Of a stretch of DNA of 64,000 nt, positions 25,800 through 37,914 are shown piece after piece. The stretch's first letter is position 1; each line of letters begins with the position of its first letter. A program made the position numbers and the translations under genes. The notes below the pieces were generated by a model. The model made no database searches, was not told the DNA's origin, and saw only the letters and a list, made by a program, of their open reading frames with translations. This DNA is from Lentzea jiangxiensis (GTDB lineage Bacteria; Actinomycetota; Actinomycetes; Mycobacteriales; Pseudonocardiaceae): positions 310,001 to 374,000 of the forward strand of contig NZ_FNIX01000004.1 of NCBI RefSeq assembly GCF_900104175.1, in the 5' to 3' direction.

Positions 25800-26482
25800 C
25801 GGCCGTCCTCGTCGTCGTAGAGGTTCAGGAACTTGCCGTCCTGCTTGGGCGGAGCGGCGGGCGGCTGCGGCGACCTGTCGTTCCAGCTGGTGCCGCGCAT
25901 GATGTTCTGGTCGCCGAAGTCGTCCGGCTGCTCGGGAGCGGGCTTGCGCGGCGGGGCCGGCGGACGGGCCTGCTGCGGACCGGGTTGGGGCACGGGCGGC
26001 GCGGGCGGCATCGGCTGGCGCGGGGCCGCCGGGGGTGGCGTGGGTGCGGTCTCGTCGGACCTGACGGCGCGGAGTTCCTCTTCGGACATGCCGAAGAGCT
26101 GCGCCTGGGTTTCGAGGACCTGGTCGGAGAGCTTCATGCCGTCGCCGATCGCGCCCTCGACGATGCCCGCCTGGCGGCGGGCGGCTTCGGCGACGGCCTG
26201 CTGCAGGACCGTCATCAGCTCGGCGGCCAGCGCGGGGGCCGGCCTGCGCATGGCGAGGTCGGTGAGCCTGATGGCCTTGATGCTGCCGGACGGGCCTGCC
26301 ACGACGGTCACGGCGCGGTCGGCCGAGGTGGCCACCGCTTCCATCTCGGACAGCTGTTGCTGCATCTCGCCGATGTTGGCGAACTGCTGGTCAACGCGCT
26401 GCATCCGTGACTGGAACTGCTCGAACTGAGCTACCAGTTGTTCGAACGCGGCCGACGGCACTGGGACCTCCTCCTGGGACAA
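25796..26482 (-). CDS. YbaB/EbfC-family DNA-binding protein with proline-rich tail
   Basis: A 228-residue protein. The N-terminal ~125 residues match YbaB/EbfC, nucleoid-associated dimers: a coiled helix (EQFQSRMQRVDQQF) followed by TVVAGPSGSIKAIRLTD. The rest is a Pro/Gln/Ala-rich tail (about 140-200) with a short acidic end. Such YbaB fusions commonly accompany EspC and WXG genes in actinomycetes. It heads the cassette; CAGGAGGAGGTCCCAG lies near the start. Confidence 0.78.
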   Translation of the reverse strand: MSQEEVPVPSAAFEQLVAQFEQFQSRMQRVDQQFANIGEMQQQLSEMEAVATSADRAVTVVAGPSGSIKAIRLTDLAMRRPAPALAAELMTVLQQAVAEAARRQAGIVEGAIGDGMKLSDQVLETQAQLFGMSEEELRAVRSDETAPTPPPAAPRQPMPPAPPVPQPGPQQARPPAPPRKPAPEQPDDFGDQNIMRGTSWNDRSPQPPAAPPKQDGKFLNLYDDEDGR

Positions 26483-26620
26483 CCCGTCCGCGCAAGATCA
26501 CGCGGAGCGGGCGCCATAGTGGCAGGTCGGGTTTCACGTGCGCCGCGGAACGGGCGAATCGGTGTGGCCGAGTGACCCGTGCAACTCCTCGCTCGCGACG
26601 CGCTTCCGCTGGTGCGCACG

Positions 26621-26656
26621 AGAACGGCCCCCGGGCCGGAGCCTGGGGGCCGTTCT
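26621..26656 (-). terminator. Hairpin after clpC
   Basis: A perfect 12-bp inverted repeat (AGAACGGCCCCC and its complement) with a 12-base loop, 14 bases beyond the clpC stop on the minus strand. No U tract follows, as often seen in actinomycetes. Confidence 0.65.
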
Positions 26657-26670
26657 CGGTACTGCCTAGC

Positions 26671-29232
<2,562 letters not shown>

Positions 29233-29422
29233 TCGCACTCCCTGACTGCTGCGTCGGCGGTCCTCGGCTCCACCGATCTACCCCGGTGAGCGCGGCACCG
29301 TGACTCCACTGTAGTGGGCGGTACCGAGGCCTGTGGTTCCCGTCAGCGGACAGTCGCGTTCGGGGAACATTGACATCAGCATCAACGCAGGTCGGGAGCA
29401 ACGGATTCCACAGATCGGGCGA

Positions 29423-29440
29423 TGTCCGCTGAGCGCGAAC
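29423..29440 (-). promoter_or_regulatory. Candidate ClgR box upstream of clpC
   Basis: CGC-TGAGC-GCG flanked by AAC matches the CGC-N5-GCG core of ClgR sites that activate clpC and clpP in corynebacteria, streptomycetes and mycobacteria. It lies about 190 bases before the clpC start. Flanking positions fit only partly. Confidence 0.35.
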
Positions 29441-29508
29441 AACCCACCGTCGAGCGACACCGCTGTGACCGGGGCCACCTGAAGAGGCGTAGATCCGGTG
29501 ATCGTGGG

Positions 29509-29527
29509 TAAGGTTAGGCAAGCCTCA
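29509..29527 (+). promoter_or_regulatory. IdeR/DtxR-type iron box before the FhuF-like gene
   Basis: TAAGGTTAGGCAAGCCTCA agrees with the consensus TTAGGTTAGGCTAACCTAA at 15 of 19 positions. It ends 26 bases before the TTG start, a position suited to iron-dependent repression. Confidence 0.75.
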
Positions 29528-29553
29528 TGCGCCCATGAGATTGGACTTGTGCG

Positions 29554-30351
29554 TTGACCGTACCTGCGAGGGTCTCACAGCAGCACCCGAGTGCGCTCAC
29601 GCCGCTGGCCGAGTCCATCGCCCGCCTGCGGGTCGGCTCCGAGATCAGGTTCGGGATGCCGTCCGAGGACTGGACGATCTGCTCGGACCTGCTGGCGGAG
29701 CCCTCGCGCTTCGACCTGTGGCGCAAGGACCTGGCCGAGTGGATGGTCGAGCAGTACGGCGAGTCCGACGACAGGGCGACCGCCGGCTACGTCATGGGCT
29801 GGTACCTCCACCAGCCCGGCTACCTGGCAGGCCTGCTCTTCCACACCGCCCGCCGCGTCCCGTCCCTGAAGCCGAGCGACATGGCGTTCCGCATCAGCAC
29901 CGAGGGCCGCCCCCACCCGGACGGCATCGCGCTGTTCTGCGACGAGTTCGCCTGCCTCCCGGACGACCCGGCCTCGAACCACCCGGCAGCCACGGTCGTA
30001 ACCGACGAGGCAGCCCTGGCCGCCGTCCTGCGAGCCCGCTACGCGGCCCACGCCGCCCAGTTCGTGGCTTCCTTCGGCCAGGTGGTCCGCTTCGGCCGCC
30101 GCACCCTCTGGGCAGCAGCCACCGACATGCTGGAATACGGCCCCTGGGCAGCAGGCCGCATGTTCGGCGACGAGAACGCAGGCGTCACCGACGCGGCGAT
30201 GATCCTCCCCGAGAAGCTGGCCCCGTTCGTGGCCGCTTCCTCGCTGCACTTCACCGACGAGGGCTGGAAGCGCAAGCGCAACAGCTGCTGCTTCCACTAC
30301 GTCCTGCCGAACGCGGAGCCGTGCACGGCCTGCCCGCGCACCTGCGGCTGA
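29554..30351 (+). CDS. FhuF-type 2Fe-2S siderophore-iron reductase
   Basis: A 265-residue protein. Its C-terminus carries the FhuF cluster motif exactly, Cys-Cys-x10-Cys-x2-Cys (CCFHYVLPNAEPCTAC). FhuF proteins reduce ferric siderophores in the cytoplasm to release iron. The start is a TTG, the first usable codon after an in-frame TGA at 29536-29538. The iron box just upstream and the convergent siderophore importer operon support the role. It is not coupled to another gene. Confidence 0.82.
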   Translation: MTVPARVSQQHPSALTPLAESIARLRVGSEIRFGMPSEDWTICSDLLAEPSRFDLWRKDLAEWMVEQYGESDDRATAGYVMGWYLHQPGYLAGLLFHTARRVPSLKPSDMAFRISTEGRPHPDGIALFCDEFACLPDDPASNHPAATVVTDEAALAAVLRARYAAHAAQFVASFGQVVRFGRRTLWAAATDMLEYGPWAAGRMFGDENAGVTDAAMILPEKLAPFVAASSLHFTDEGWKRKRNSCCFHYVLPNAEPCTACPRTCG

Positions 30352-30582
30352 CCGCAGGCTGACGCAGGGGTCCCCTCGATTTCAGCGCCCCCCGCGACCC
30401 AACGTACCGAGCAGGTCTGACACCGCCGCGCGACCGCGAGGACAGCCGACGCGAGGGCGAACCGACGCGAGGCCGAAGGCGAGCCGCACTCCAGCGGGAG
30501 GCCGAAGCCGAGCCGTCCCGGCTTTTCGCCGGCCCCCGCCGGTGGGGTGTCCCGTCACGAGTCGCGCCACAGCTCTCGCTGC
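30345..30582. repeat. Dispersed intergenic repeat, copy 2
   Basis: Begins at the end of the FhuF-type gene. It shares the ordered blocks of copy 1 at 5908-6110, including the 17-mer at 30389-30405 and the 26-bp right end at 30554-30579, and is about 35 bases longer. The middle contains short degenerate repeats of GACGCGAGG-CGAA type. Same orientation and same context as copy 1: after a plus-strand gene and facing the 3' end of a minus-strand metal ABC operon. Nothing else is seen in the gap to 30650. Confidence 0.7.
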
Positions 30583-30650
30583 ATGCCTGGAGGGGTGTCA
30601 ACGCAACCGCAACCGGGCCGCACGCAGATGAACCCACCGACCAAGGCCGC

Positions 30651-31448
30651 TTACGGCAACCGATGCCGAGACCCCACGGGAACAACCAGCGGAGTGCCGG
30701 CGACCGGGTCCTCCACGACCCGGGCGTCCAACCCGAACACGTCCAGCAACATCCGCTCGGTCAACACCTCCCCGGGCGTCCCCTGGGCAACGATCCGCCC
30801 ACCCCGCATGGCGACGATGTGATCCGCGTACCGAGCCGCGAGGTTCAGGTCGTGCAGCACCATCACGATCGTCCGCCCCATGGAGGCGTGCAGCTCCTGC
30901 ACCAGGTCCAGCACGTCGATCTGATGAGCGAGGTCCAGGTAGGTGGTGGGCTCGTCCAGCAGCAGCAGGTCCGTGCCCTGCGCGAGAGCCATCGAGATCC
31001 AGGCCCGCTGCCGCTGCCCACCGGACAGCTCGTCCACGGTCCGGTCGGCCAGGTCGGAGATCCCGGTCATCTCCAGCGCAGCGTCAACGGCAGCCGCGTC
31101 GTCGGAGGACCACTGCCGGTACCAGGCCTGGTGCGGGTGCCGCCCCCGAGCCACCAGATCGGCGACGGTCAGCCCTTCGGGAGCGGACGGGGCCTGAGGC
31201 AGCATCCCCAGCACACGAGCGACATCCCGCGTGGCCATCCGGTCGATCTGCTTGCCGTCGAGCAGCACCGCCCCGGACCGGGCGGGCAGCAACCGCCCCA
31301 GGGCCTTCAGCAGGGTGGACTTGCCGCACCCGTTCGGCCCGATCACCGCGGTCACGGTGCCGCCGATGACCGACAGGTCCAGGCTGTCGACGACCAGCCG
31401 CTCCCCGTAGCCGATGGACAGCGACGACGCTTCGAGACGCACACTCAT
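30651..31448 (-). CDS. Siderophore ABC transporter ATP-binding protein (FecE/FepC type)
   Basis: A 265-residue ATPase of iron-siderophore importers. Walker A is GPNGCGKST (about residues 36-44), with Q-loop LPQAPSAPEG, signature ELSGGQRQR, Walker B LLLLDEPTTYLD and switch VLHDLN. ATG 31448 is chosen because the start overlaps the permease stop by 4 bases and the domain begins there. It is the last gene of the permease-permease-ATPase operon. No binding-protein gene is in the operon; it must be encoded elsewhere. Confidence 0.88.
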   Translation of the reverse strand: MSVRLEASSLSIGYGERLVVDSLDLSVIGGTVTAVIGPNGCGKSTLLKALGRLLPARSGAVLLDGKQIDRMATRDVARVLGMLPQAPSAPEGLTVADLVARGRHPHQAWYRQWSSDDAAAVDAALEMTGISDLADRTVDELSGGQRQRAWISMALAQGTDLLLLDEPTTYLDLAHQIDVLDLVQELHASMGRTIVMVLHDLNLAARYADHIVAMRGGRIVAQGTPGEVLTERMLLDVFGLDARVVEDPVAGTPLVVPVGSRHRLP

Positions 31449-32503
31449 ACCCGCGCCTCCCGGCGGCTCCGAACCAACAGGTACATCAGGTAGGGCGCAC
31501 CGAGCACGGCGGTCACGACGCCGACGGGCAGTTCGGTGCGGTAGATCGTCCGCGCGACCAGGTCCGACAGCATGACCAGCACGCCGCCGACCACCACCGA
31601 GCCGAACAGCGGGGGCTGGGCGGTTCCGGCCAGGCGCAGGGCGATCTGAGGGGTGGCCAGGGCGACGAACGCGATCGGGCCCGCCGCGGCGGTGGCCACG
31701 GAGGCCAGGACGATCGCGACGACGATGAGCAGCGAGCGGGCCGCGTTGACGCGGATGCCGAGGCCCCGCGAGGTCTGGTCGTCGAACTGCAGGGCGCCGA
31801 GGACGTGGCCGCCGACCAGGGCGACCGGGACCAGGACGACCAGGGCCAGCGCGACCGGGACGACGTGTTCCCAGCCGCGGCCGTTCAGGGAGCCGGCGAT
31901 CCACACCATCGCCCTGCCCGCGTCCTGCACGTCGCCGACGGTCAGCAGGTAGTGCGTGAAGTTGCCGGCCACGGCGGTGATGCCGATGCCGACCAGCACC
32001 ATCCGGAAGCCCTCGATGCCCTGCCGCCACGCCAGCGCGTAGACCAGCAGGCCCGCGACCAGGCCTCCGGCGAGACCGGCGAGCGGGACGCCGATGGACG
32101 CGGCGGTGCCGGTCACCACCCCCAGCGAGCCGGAGAAGGTGATCACGGAGACCGCGCCGGCGCCCGCTCCCCAGGTCACGCCCAGGATGTCGGGCGAGGC
32201 CAGCGGGTTGCGGACGATCGCCTGGAAGATCGCGCCGGACAGGCCCAGCGCGCCGCCGACCAGCAGGCCGGTCAGCGCGCGCGGCAGGCGCAGCTCCGTC
32301 ACGACGAACTGGTCGCGGCGCGTGCCCCCGCCGAGCAGCGTGTCGACGACCTGCACGGCCGTCAGCGGGAAGTCGCCGACCATGATGCCGACGACCAGGA
32401 CGGCGGCCAGCAGCACCAGCGCGACCGCCACGACCGTCATCGGCCGGCGGCGCAGCCGGAACGAGACCGCGCCGACCCTGAGTGCCGTCCTCGCGGTGGT
32501 CAA
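31445..32503 (-). CDS. Siderophore ABC transporter permease (FecD/FepG type)
   Basis: A 352-residue FecCD-family permease with about 10 helices. Family motifs are LRLPRALTGLLVGGALGLSG, NPLASPDILGV and the ATPase-contact region with GIRVNAARSL. The TTG start at 32503 overlaps the preceding stop (TTGA) and has GTGAGG 5 bases upstream, which favours translational coupling. The frame continues far upstream only because it lies over the other permease gene. Confidence 0.87.
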   Translation of the reverse strand: MTTARTALRVGAVSFRLRRRPMTVVAVALVLLAAVLVVGIMVGDFPLTAVQVVDTLLGGGTRRDQFVVTELRLPRALTGLLVGGALGLSGAIFQAIVRNPLASPDILGVTWGAGAGAVSVITFSGSLGVVTGTAASIGVPLAGLAGGLVAGLLVYALAWRQGIEGFRMVLVGIGITAVAGNFTHYLLTVGDVQDAGRAMVWIAGSLNGRGWEHVVPVALALVVLVPVALVGGHVLGALQFDDQTSRGLGIRVNAARSLLIVVAIVLASVATAAAGPIAFVALATPQIALRLAGTAQPPLFGSVVVGGVLVMLSDLVARTIYRTELPVGVVTAVLGAPYLMYLLVRSRREARV

Positions 32504-33492
32504 ATCCTCACCAGCTTCTTGCGGCGCACGAGGTAGATGAAGAACGGCGCGCCGAACAGCGCGATCATCACGCCGACCTCCACTTCCGACGGACGGGCGA
32601 CCACGCGGCCGAGGATGTCGGCGATGAGGAGCAGGATCGCGCCGACGAGCGCCGAGAACGGCAGCAGCCAGCGGTAGTCCGGGCCGGTGAACGCACGTGC
32701 CACGTGCGGCACCACGAGCCCGATGAACCCGATGGGTCCGCACGCCGCGACGGCGCTGCCCACCAGCAGCGTGATCGCGAGGATGCCCAACGACCGCGTC
32801 GCCCCGACCTTCACGCCGAGCGACCTGGCCACGTCCTCGCCCAGCGAGAGGGCGTTGAGGCCCGGCGCGTTGAACGCCGCCAGGCCGAGACCGATGAGCA
32901 GGAACGGCAGCACCTGGGTCAGCACCGGCAGGTCGCGGCCGGCGATGCCGCCGACCTGCCAGAACCGGAAGGCGTCGAGCGACTGCTGGTCGAGCAGCAC
33001 GACGGCCGACACGAGGCCGTTCATCAGCGCCGACACCGCGGCTCCGGCCAGTGCGAGCGTCACCGGCGACGGCCCTCCCCGCCCGGCCGAGCCGAGCAGG
33101 AACACCACCACGCTCGCGATCATCGCCCCGGCGAACGCGAACCAGATGTAGCCGTACAGCGAGGTGACGCCGAGCAGGAAGATCGAGAGCACGACCGCCA
33201 GCGCCGCGCCGTGCGTGACGCCGAGGATGCCGGGGTCCGCGAGCGGGTTGCGCGTGTGGCCCTGCATGAGGGCGCCACCGACGCCGAGAGCGACGCCCAC
33301 CGCGATGCCGATCAACGTCCGCGGGATCCGCAGCTCGCGGATCACGACGTCGTCCTCGGCGCCGGTCGGCGTGAAGAGACCGTGCCACACCCCGGACAGC
33401 GGGATCTCCTTCGACCCGATCGCGATGCTCGCCAGGCAGACGGCGACCAGCACGACCAGGAGGAAGAGCAGGCCCAACGACCTACGACCCAA
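32500..33492 (-). CDS. Siderophore ABC transporter permease (FecC/FepD type)
   Basis: A 330-residue FecCD-family permease with LRIPRTLIGIAVGVALGVGG, NPLADPGILGV and LGVKVGATRSLG motifs. It pairs with the following permease. The start is TTG 33492 with GGAGGG about 6 bases upstream; a nearer GTG runs into a stop after five codons. It heads the iron operon, 25 bases downstream of an IdeR-like box. Confidence 0.87.
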   Translation of the reverse strand: MGRRSLGLLFLLVVLVAVCLASIAIGSKEIPLSGVWHGLFTPTGAEDDVVIRELRIPRTLIGIAVGVALGVGGALMQGHTRNPLADPGILGVTHGAALAVVLSIFLLGVTSLYGYIWFAFAGAMIASVVVFLLGSAGRGGPSPVTLALAGAAVSALMNGLVSAVVLLDQQSLDAFRFWQVGGIAGRDLPVLTQVLPFLLIGLGLAAFNAPGLNALSLGEDVARSLGVKVGATRSLGILAITLLVGSAVAACGPIGFIGLVVPHVARAFTGPDYRWLLPFSALVGAILLLIADILGRVVARPSEVEVGVMIALFGAPFFIYLVRRKKLVRI

Positions 33493-33517
33493 AGCCCACC
33501 CTCCAAGTCCGCACAGG

Positions 33518-33536
33518 AGAGGTAAGCCTAACCGAA
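33518..33536 (-). promoter_or_regulatory. IdeR/DtxR-type iron box before the siderophore importer operon
   Basis: On the minus strand, TTCGGTTAGGCTTACCTCT agrees with TTAGGTTAGGCTAACCTAA at 15 of 19 positions. It ends 25 bases before the first permease start. Together with the box at 29509 it places both iron genes under one regulator. Confidence 0.78.
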
Positions 33537-33731
33537 CTACCTGCGAAGACCGACGTCCGGCAGCTTGGTTCTGGTCACATCGAGCCGCGGGGAACGACCG
33601 GTCGAAGATCGCCGAACAATGGTCGCGGACACGTCATCCGCTCAACCAAAAGGTCCGGAGCAAGCGAGAACGCGATTTCGTTTGGATCGCATCGTTGCGC
33701 CCACAGTGGCTGAGCAGTCACCCGAATAACA

Positions 33732-33769
33732 CGAAGGGGTTCCGAGGAATCATCCTCGGAACCCCTTCG
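33732..33769 (-). terminator. Intrinsic terminator after lsr2
   Basis: A perfect 16-bp stem (CGAAGGGGTTCCGAGG and its complement) with a 6-base loop, 15 bases beyond the lsr2 stop. A T-containing stretch (TGTTATT) follows on the minus strand. The rest of the gap, 33537-33731, holds no recognisable gene. Confidence 0.85.
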
Positions 33770-33783
33770 TGCTTTGCCGAATT

Positions 33784-34134
33784 TCAGCCCTGCTGGTGGT
33801 ACGCGTCGAGCACCTCGGCCGGGATGCGGCCGCGGTCCGACACCTTCATGCCCTGCTTGCGCGCCCACTCGCGAATGGCCTGGTTCTGCTCACGATCCGC
33901 CGACGCCGGACGGGCCTTCACAGCGCCGGCCGGACGACCCGGACCAACGCGCTTGCGGCCACCGGCACGTCGTGCGCTTCCCACGAAGTCGGCAAGAGCG
34001 TCCCGCAGTTTGCCCGCATTGCCCGAGGAAAGGTCGATCGTGTAGCTGACACCATCCAGCCCGAACTCGACGGTCTCCTCCGCGGTGGAACCGTCCAGAT
34101 CGTCGACGAGGGTCACCGTGACCTTCTGCGCCAT
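33784..34134 (-). CDS. lsr2: Lsr2 nucleoid-associated protein
   Basis: A 116-residue H-NS-like DNA-bridging protein that silences AT-rich, often transferred, genes. The N-terminal oligomerisation domain ([15 protein letters not shown]) is followed by a Gly/Arg linker and a C-terminal DNA-binding domain with the RGR AT-hook-like motif at 101-103 and [11 protein letters not shown] at the end. ATG 34134 follows AGGAGG; the longer frame to 34179 is discounted. It lies downstream of lysS, as in mycobacteria. Confidence 0.95.
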   Translation of the reverse strand: MAQKVTVTLVDDLDGSTAEETVEFGLDGVSYTIDLSSGNAGKLRDALADFVGSARRAGGRKRVGPGRPAGAVKARPASADREQNQAIREWARKQGMKVSDRGRIPAEVLDAYHQQG

Positions 34135-34248
34135 GCGTATCCTCCTGGACCCCGAATGCGCGGTCACCCGCGTCGCCAACTAAAGCCTTCTGCGAGGCAG
34201 GTTAGCGCACGGGTGCCGCATTGCACCTATCGACATCCGGAAAGTTAC

Positions 34249-35760
<1,512 letters not shown>

Positions 35761-35880
35761 GCGGAGAAGGGTACGGACACGCGCGAACTCAAAGCGAACC
35801 GGATACCACTAAATCGTTGGAAGATCCGCGTCCGACACCGACCAGGCCAGCCCGTGCGCCGGCCCACTCACTAAGTTGGG

Positions 35881-36639
35881 GTGATGGATCTACACGCGAG
35901 GCGAGCGGACTCGTTCGGCGCACAGGCGGAGGCCTACGCCGAACACCGGCCTGACTATCCCGTGGCGGCGATCCGGTGGGCTCTGGAGCCACTGGGCACG
36001 GACGAGCGACTGGACGTGCTCGACCTGGCCGCCGGCACCGGCAAGCTGACCGCGGGCCTGTCTGCGGAAGGCCACCGCGTGACAGCCGTGGAGCCCAACG
36101 AGCAGATGCTGTCCGAGCTGGTGCGCCGCGTTCACGGCGTGCGCGCGCTACCGGGCCACGCCGAGCACATCCCCGTTCCCGACCAGACCGTCGACGCCGT
36201 CTTCGTCGGCACCGCGTTCCACTGGTTCGACCAGGAGAAGGCCCTCCCGGAGATCGCGCGCGTGCTGCGGCCCGGCGGCGTGCTGGCGGTCATGTGGGTC
36301 GAGCCGGTCACGGACGTCGAGTGGGTGCGCGACCTGGAGCGGATGTCGGCGACCAGCGTCGAGTCCGAGCGGCACGACCCCGTCTCGATCATGGCGCACC
36401 CGTCGTTCGCGCCGGAGGAGCGCACCACGTTCCCGCACAGCCACCACCGGGACTCCCCCGAGGCCGCCATCGCCTGGATCAACACCCACTCGCGCATGAT
36501 CGTCATCGACGAGCAGGAGCGCGCCGCGATCAACGACAAGATGCTCACCTACCTGCGTGAACGCCCGGAGACGTCGAACGGGCCGTTCGACGTCCCCCTG
36601 CTCGCCGAGGTCTTCCGGACGGTGCGGGTCAGCGAGTAG
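35881..36639 (+). CDS. Class I SAM-dependent methyltransferase
   Basis: A 252-residue Rossmann-fold methyltransferase of the type-11 group. Motif I is VLDLAAGTGKLT (about residues 45-56), followed by acidic VEPNEQM and the GTAFHWFD segment typical of small-molecule methyltransferases. The substrate is unknown. It starts at GTG 35881 or ATG 35884, about 120 bases from the divergent lysS. It overlaps the convergent coaX by 11 bases. Confidence 0.82.
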   Translation: MMDLHARRADSFGAQAEAYAEHRPDYPVAAIRWALEPLGTDERLDVLDLAAGTGKLTAGLSAEGHRVTAVEPNEQMLSELVRRVHGVRALPGHAEHIPVPDQTVDAVFVGTAFHWFDQEKALPEIARVLRPGGVLAVMWVEPVTDVEWVRDLERMSATSVESERHDPVSIMAHPSFAPEERTTFPHSHHRDSPEAAIAWINTHSRMIVIDEQERAAINDKMLTYLRERPETSNGPFDVPLLAEVFRTVRVSE

Positions 36640-37423
36640 GCGACAGGTTGCGCTCGAACACGAGCCGCAGCCCCAGCAGGGTCAGGTCGGGCACGTGGTG
36701 CGCGATCGTCGAGGACTCGGAGACGACCAGCGGGGCGAGCCCGCCCGTGGCGATCACCGTCACGGGGCCGGGGTCGGTCTGCTGGAGCTCCTCGGTGATC
36801 CTGCGCACCAGCCCGTCCACCTGGCCGACGAACCCGTAGACGATGCCCGACTGCAGGCACTCGACGGTGTTCTTGCCGATGACGCTGCGCGGCCGGACCA
36901 GCTCGACCTTGCGGAGCTGGGCGGCGCGCGCGGCCAGCGCGTCGACCGAGATCTCGATGCCCGGAGCCAGCGCCCCGCCGAGGAACTCGCCGCGCGACGA
37001 GATCACGTCGAGGTTCGTGGACGTGCCGAAGTCGACCACGACGCATGAGGTCGAGTAGAGGTGGTGCGCGGCCAGCGTGTTGATCACGCGGTCCGAGCCC
37101 ACCTCCTTCGGGTTGTCGACGAGCAGCGGCACGCCGGTCTTCACGCCCGGCTCGACCAGCACCTTCGGCACGGCGTCGTAGTAGCGGCCGAGCATCACCC
37201 GCAGCTCGCGCAGCACCGCGGGCACGGTGGACAGCGCGGCGATGCCGGTGATCTTGTCGGCGTACTCGCCGAGCAGGCCGCGCATGGTCAGCGCGAGCTC
37301 GTCGGCGGTCATCCTGGCGTCGGTGCGCATGCGCCAGTCGCGCACGAGCGGGGCCGAGTCGCCGACCCCGTCGTACAGACCGAGCACGATGTTGGTGTTG
37401 CCGACGTCGATGGCGAGCAGCAC
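36629..37423 (-). CDS. coaX: Type III pantothenate kinase
   Basis: Phosphorylates pantothenate, the first committed step of coenzyme A synthesis. The 264-residue protein has the ASKHA phosphate loop IDVGNTN at the N-terminus, then NPKEVGSDRVIN and DFGTSTNLDVI, and GGALAPGI. The GTSTNLDV variant at the second phosphate motif differs from the common GTATTFD. It is 10 bases downstream of panD. In mycobacteria coaX has the same position while type I CoaA does the main work, so activity here is not certain. Confidence 0.9.
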   Translation of the reverse strand: MLLAIDVGNTNIVLGLYDGVGDSAPLVRDWRMRTDARMTADELALTMRGLLGEYADKITGIAALSTVPAVLRELRVMLGRYYDAVPKVLVEPGVKTGVPLLVDNPKEVGSDRVINTLAAHHLYSTSCVVVDFGTSTNLDVISSRGEFLGGALAPGIEISVDALAARAAQLRKVELVRPRSVIGKNTVECLQSGIVYGFVGQVDGLVRRITEELQQTDPGPVTVIATGGLAPLVVSESSTIAHHVPDLTLLGLRLVFERNLSPTR

Positions 37424-37433
37424 GGTGTGTTCC

Positions 37434-37904
37434 TCAGTTCTCGGTCTTGATCAACGCGTCCAGCGCGGTCGCCTCGACGGTCTCCGAAGACGGTGCGCTC
37501 GTCGAGCCGTTCACCAGTCCGGAGCCCTCGGGGGCGTGGGCGGGGTCCGAGCCGAGGTCGACGACCTTGTTGTCGGCGTCCACGAACACGACGCGCGGCT
37601 GGTAGGTGCGCGACTCGGCGTCGTCCATCTGCCCGTACGCGATCAGGATCACGATGTCGCCGGGGTGCACGAGGTGCGCCGCGGCGCCGTTGATGCCGAG
37701 CACGCCGGTGCCGCGCTCGCCGGGGATGACGTAGGTCTCCAGCCGGGCGCCGTTGGTGACGTCGACGATGGCGACCTGCTCGCCCGCCAGCAGGTCGGCG
37801 GCCTCCATCAGGTCCTCGTCCACGGTCACCGAACCGACGTAGTGCAGGTCGGCCTGCGTCACGGTCGCGCGGTGGATCTTGGACTTCAGCATCGTGCGGA
37901 ACAT
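37434..37904 (-). CDS. panD: Aspartate 1-decarboxylase proenzyme
   Basis: Makes beta-alanine from aspartate using a pyruvoyl group formed by self-cleavage. Cleavage is at Gly24-Ser25 (HYVGSVT); Lys9, Tyr58 and the GINGAAAHL segment are in the usual places. At 156 residues it is about 25 longer than most PanD, with an Asp/Ser/Ala-rich C-terminal tail as in other actinomycetes. It lies 10 bases after panC. Confidence 0.95.
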   Translation of the reverse strand: MFRTMLKSKIHRATVTQADLHYVGSVTVDEDLMEAADLLAGEQVAIVDVTNGARLETYVIPGERGTGVLGINGAAAHLVHPGDIVILIAYGQMDDAESRTYQPRVVFVDADNKVVDLGSDPAHAPEGSGLVNGSTSAPSSETVEATALDALIKTEN

Positions 37905-37914
37905 GTCATTCCCC

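Larger units (their letters stand above)
29233..29553. promoter_or_regulatory. Divergent control region between clpC and the FhuF-type gene
   Basis: No gene is seen in these 321 bases. The clpC side holds a candidate ClgR box and the right side an IdeR-like iron box, both listed separately. The clpC leader is therefore long, about 190 bases from the ClgR-like site to the start. Confidence 0.6.

Noticed and set aside
30420..30500. Tandem-looking GACGCGAGG units as a CRISPR or minisatellite
   Set aside because: The units are degenerate, irregularly spaced and lack spacers; they belong to the dispersed repeat copy.
36629..36639. Overlap of coaX and the methyltransferase as a frameshift sign
   Set aside because: Both proteins end normally; short convergent overlaps occur repeatedly in this window.
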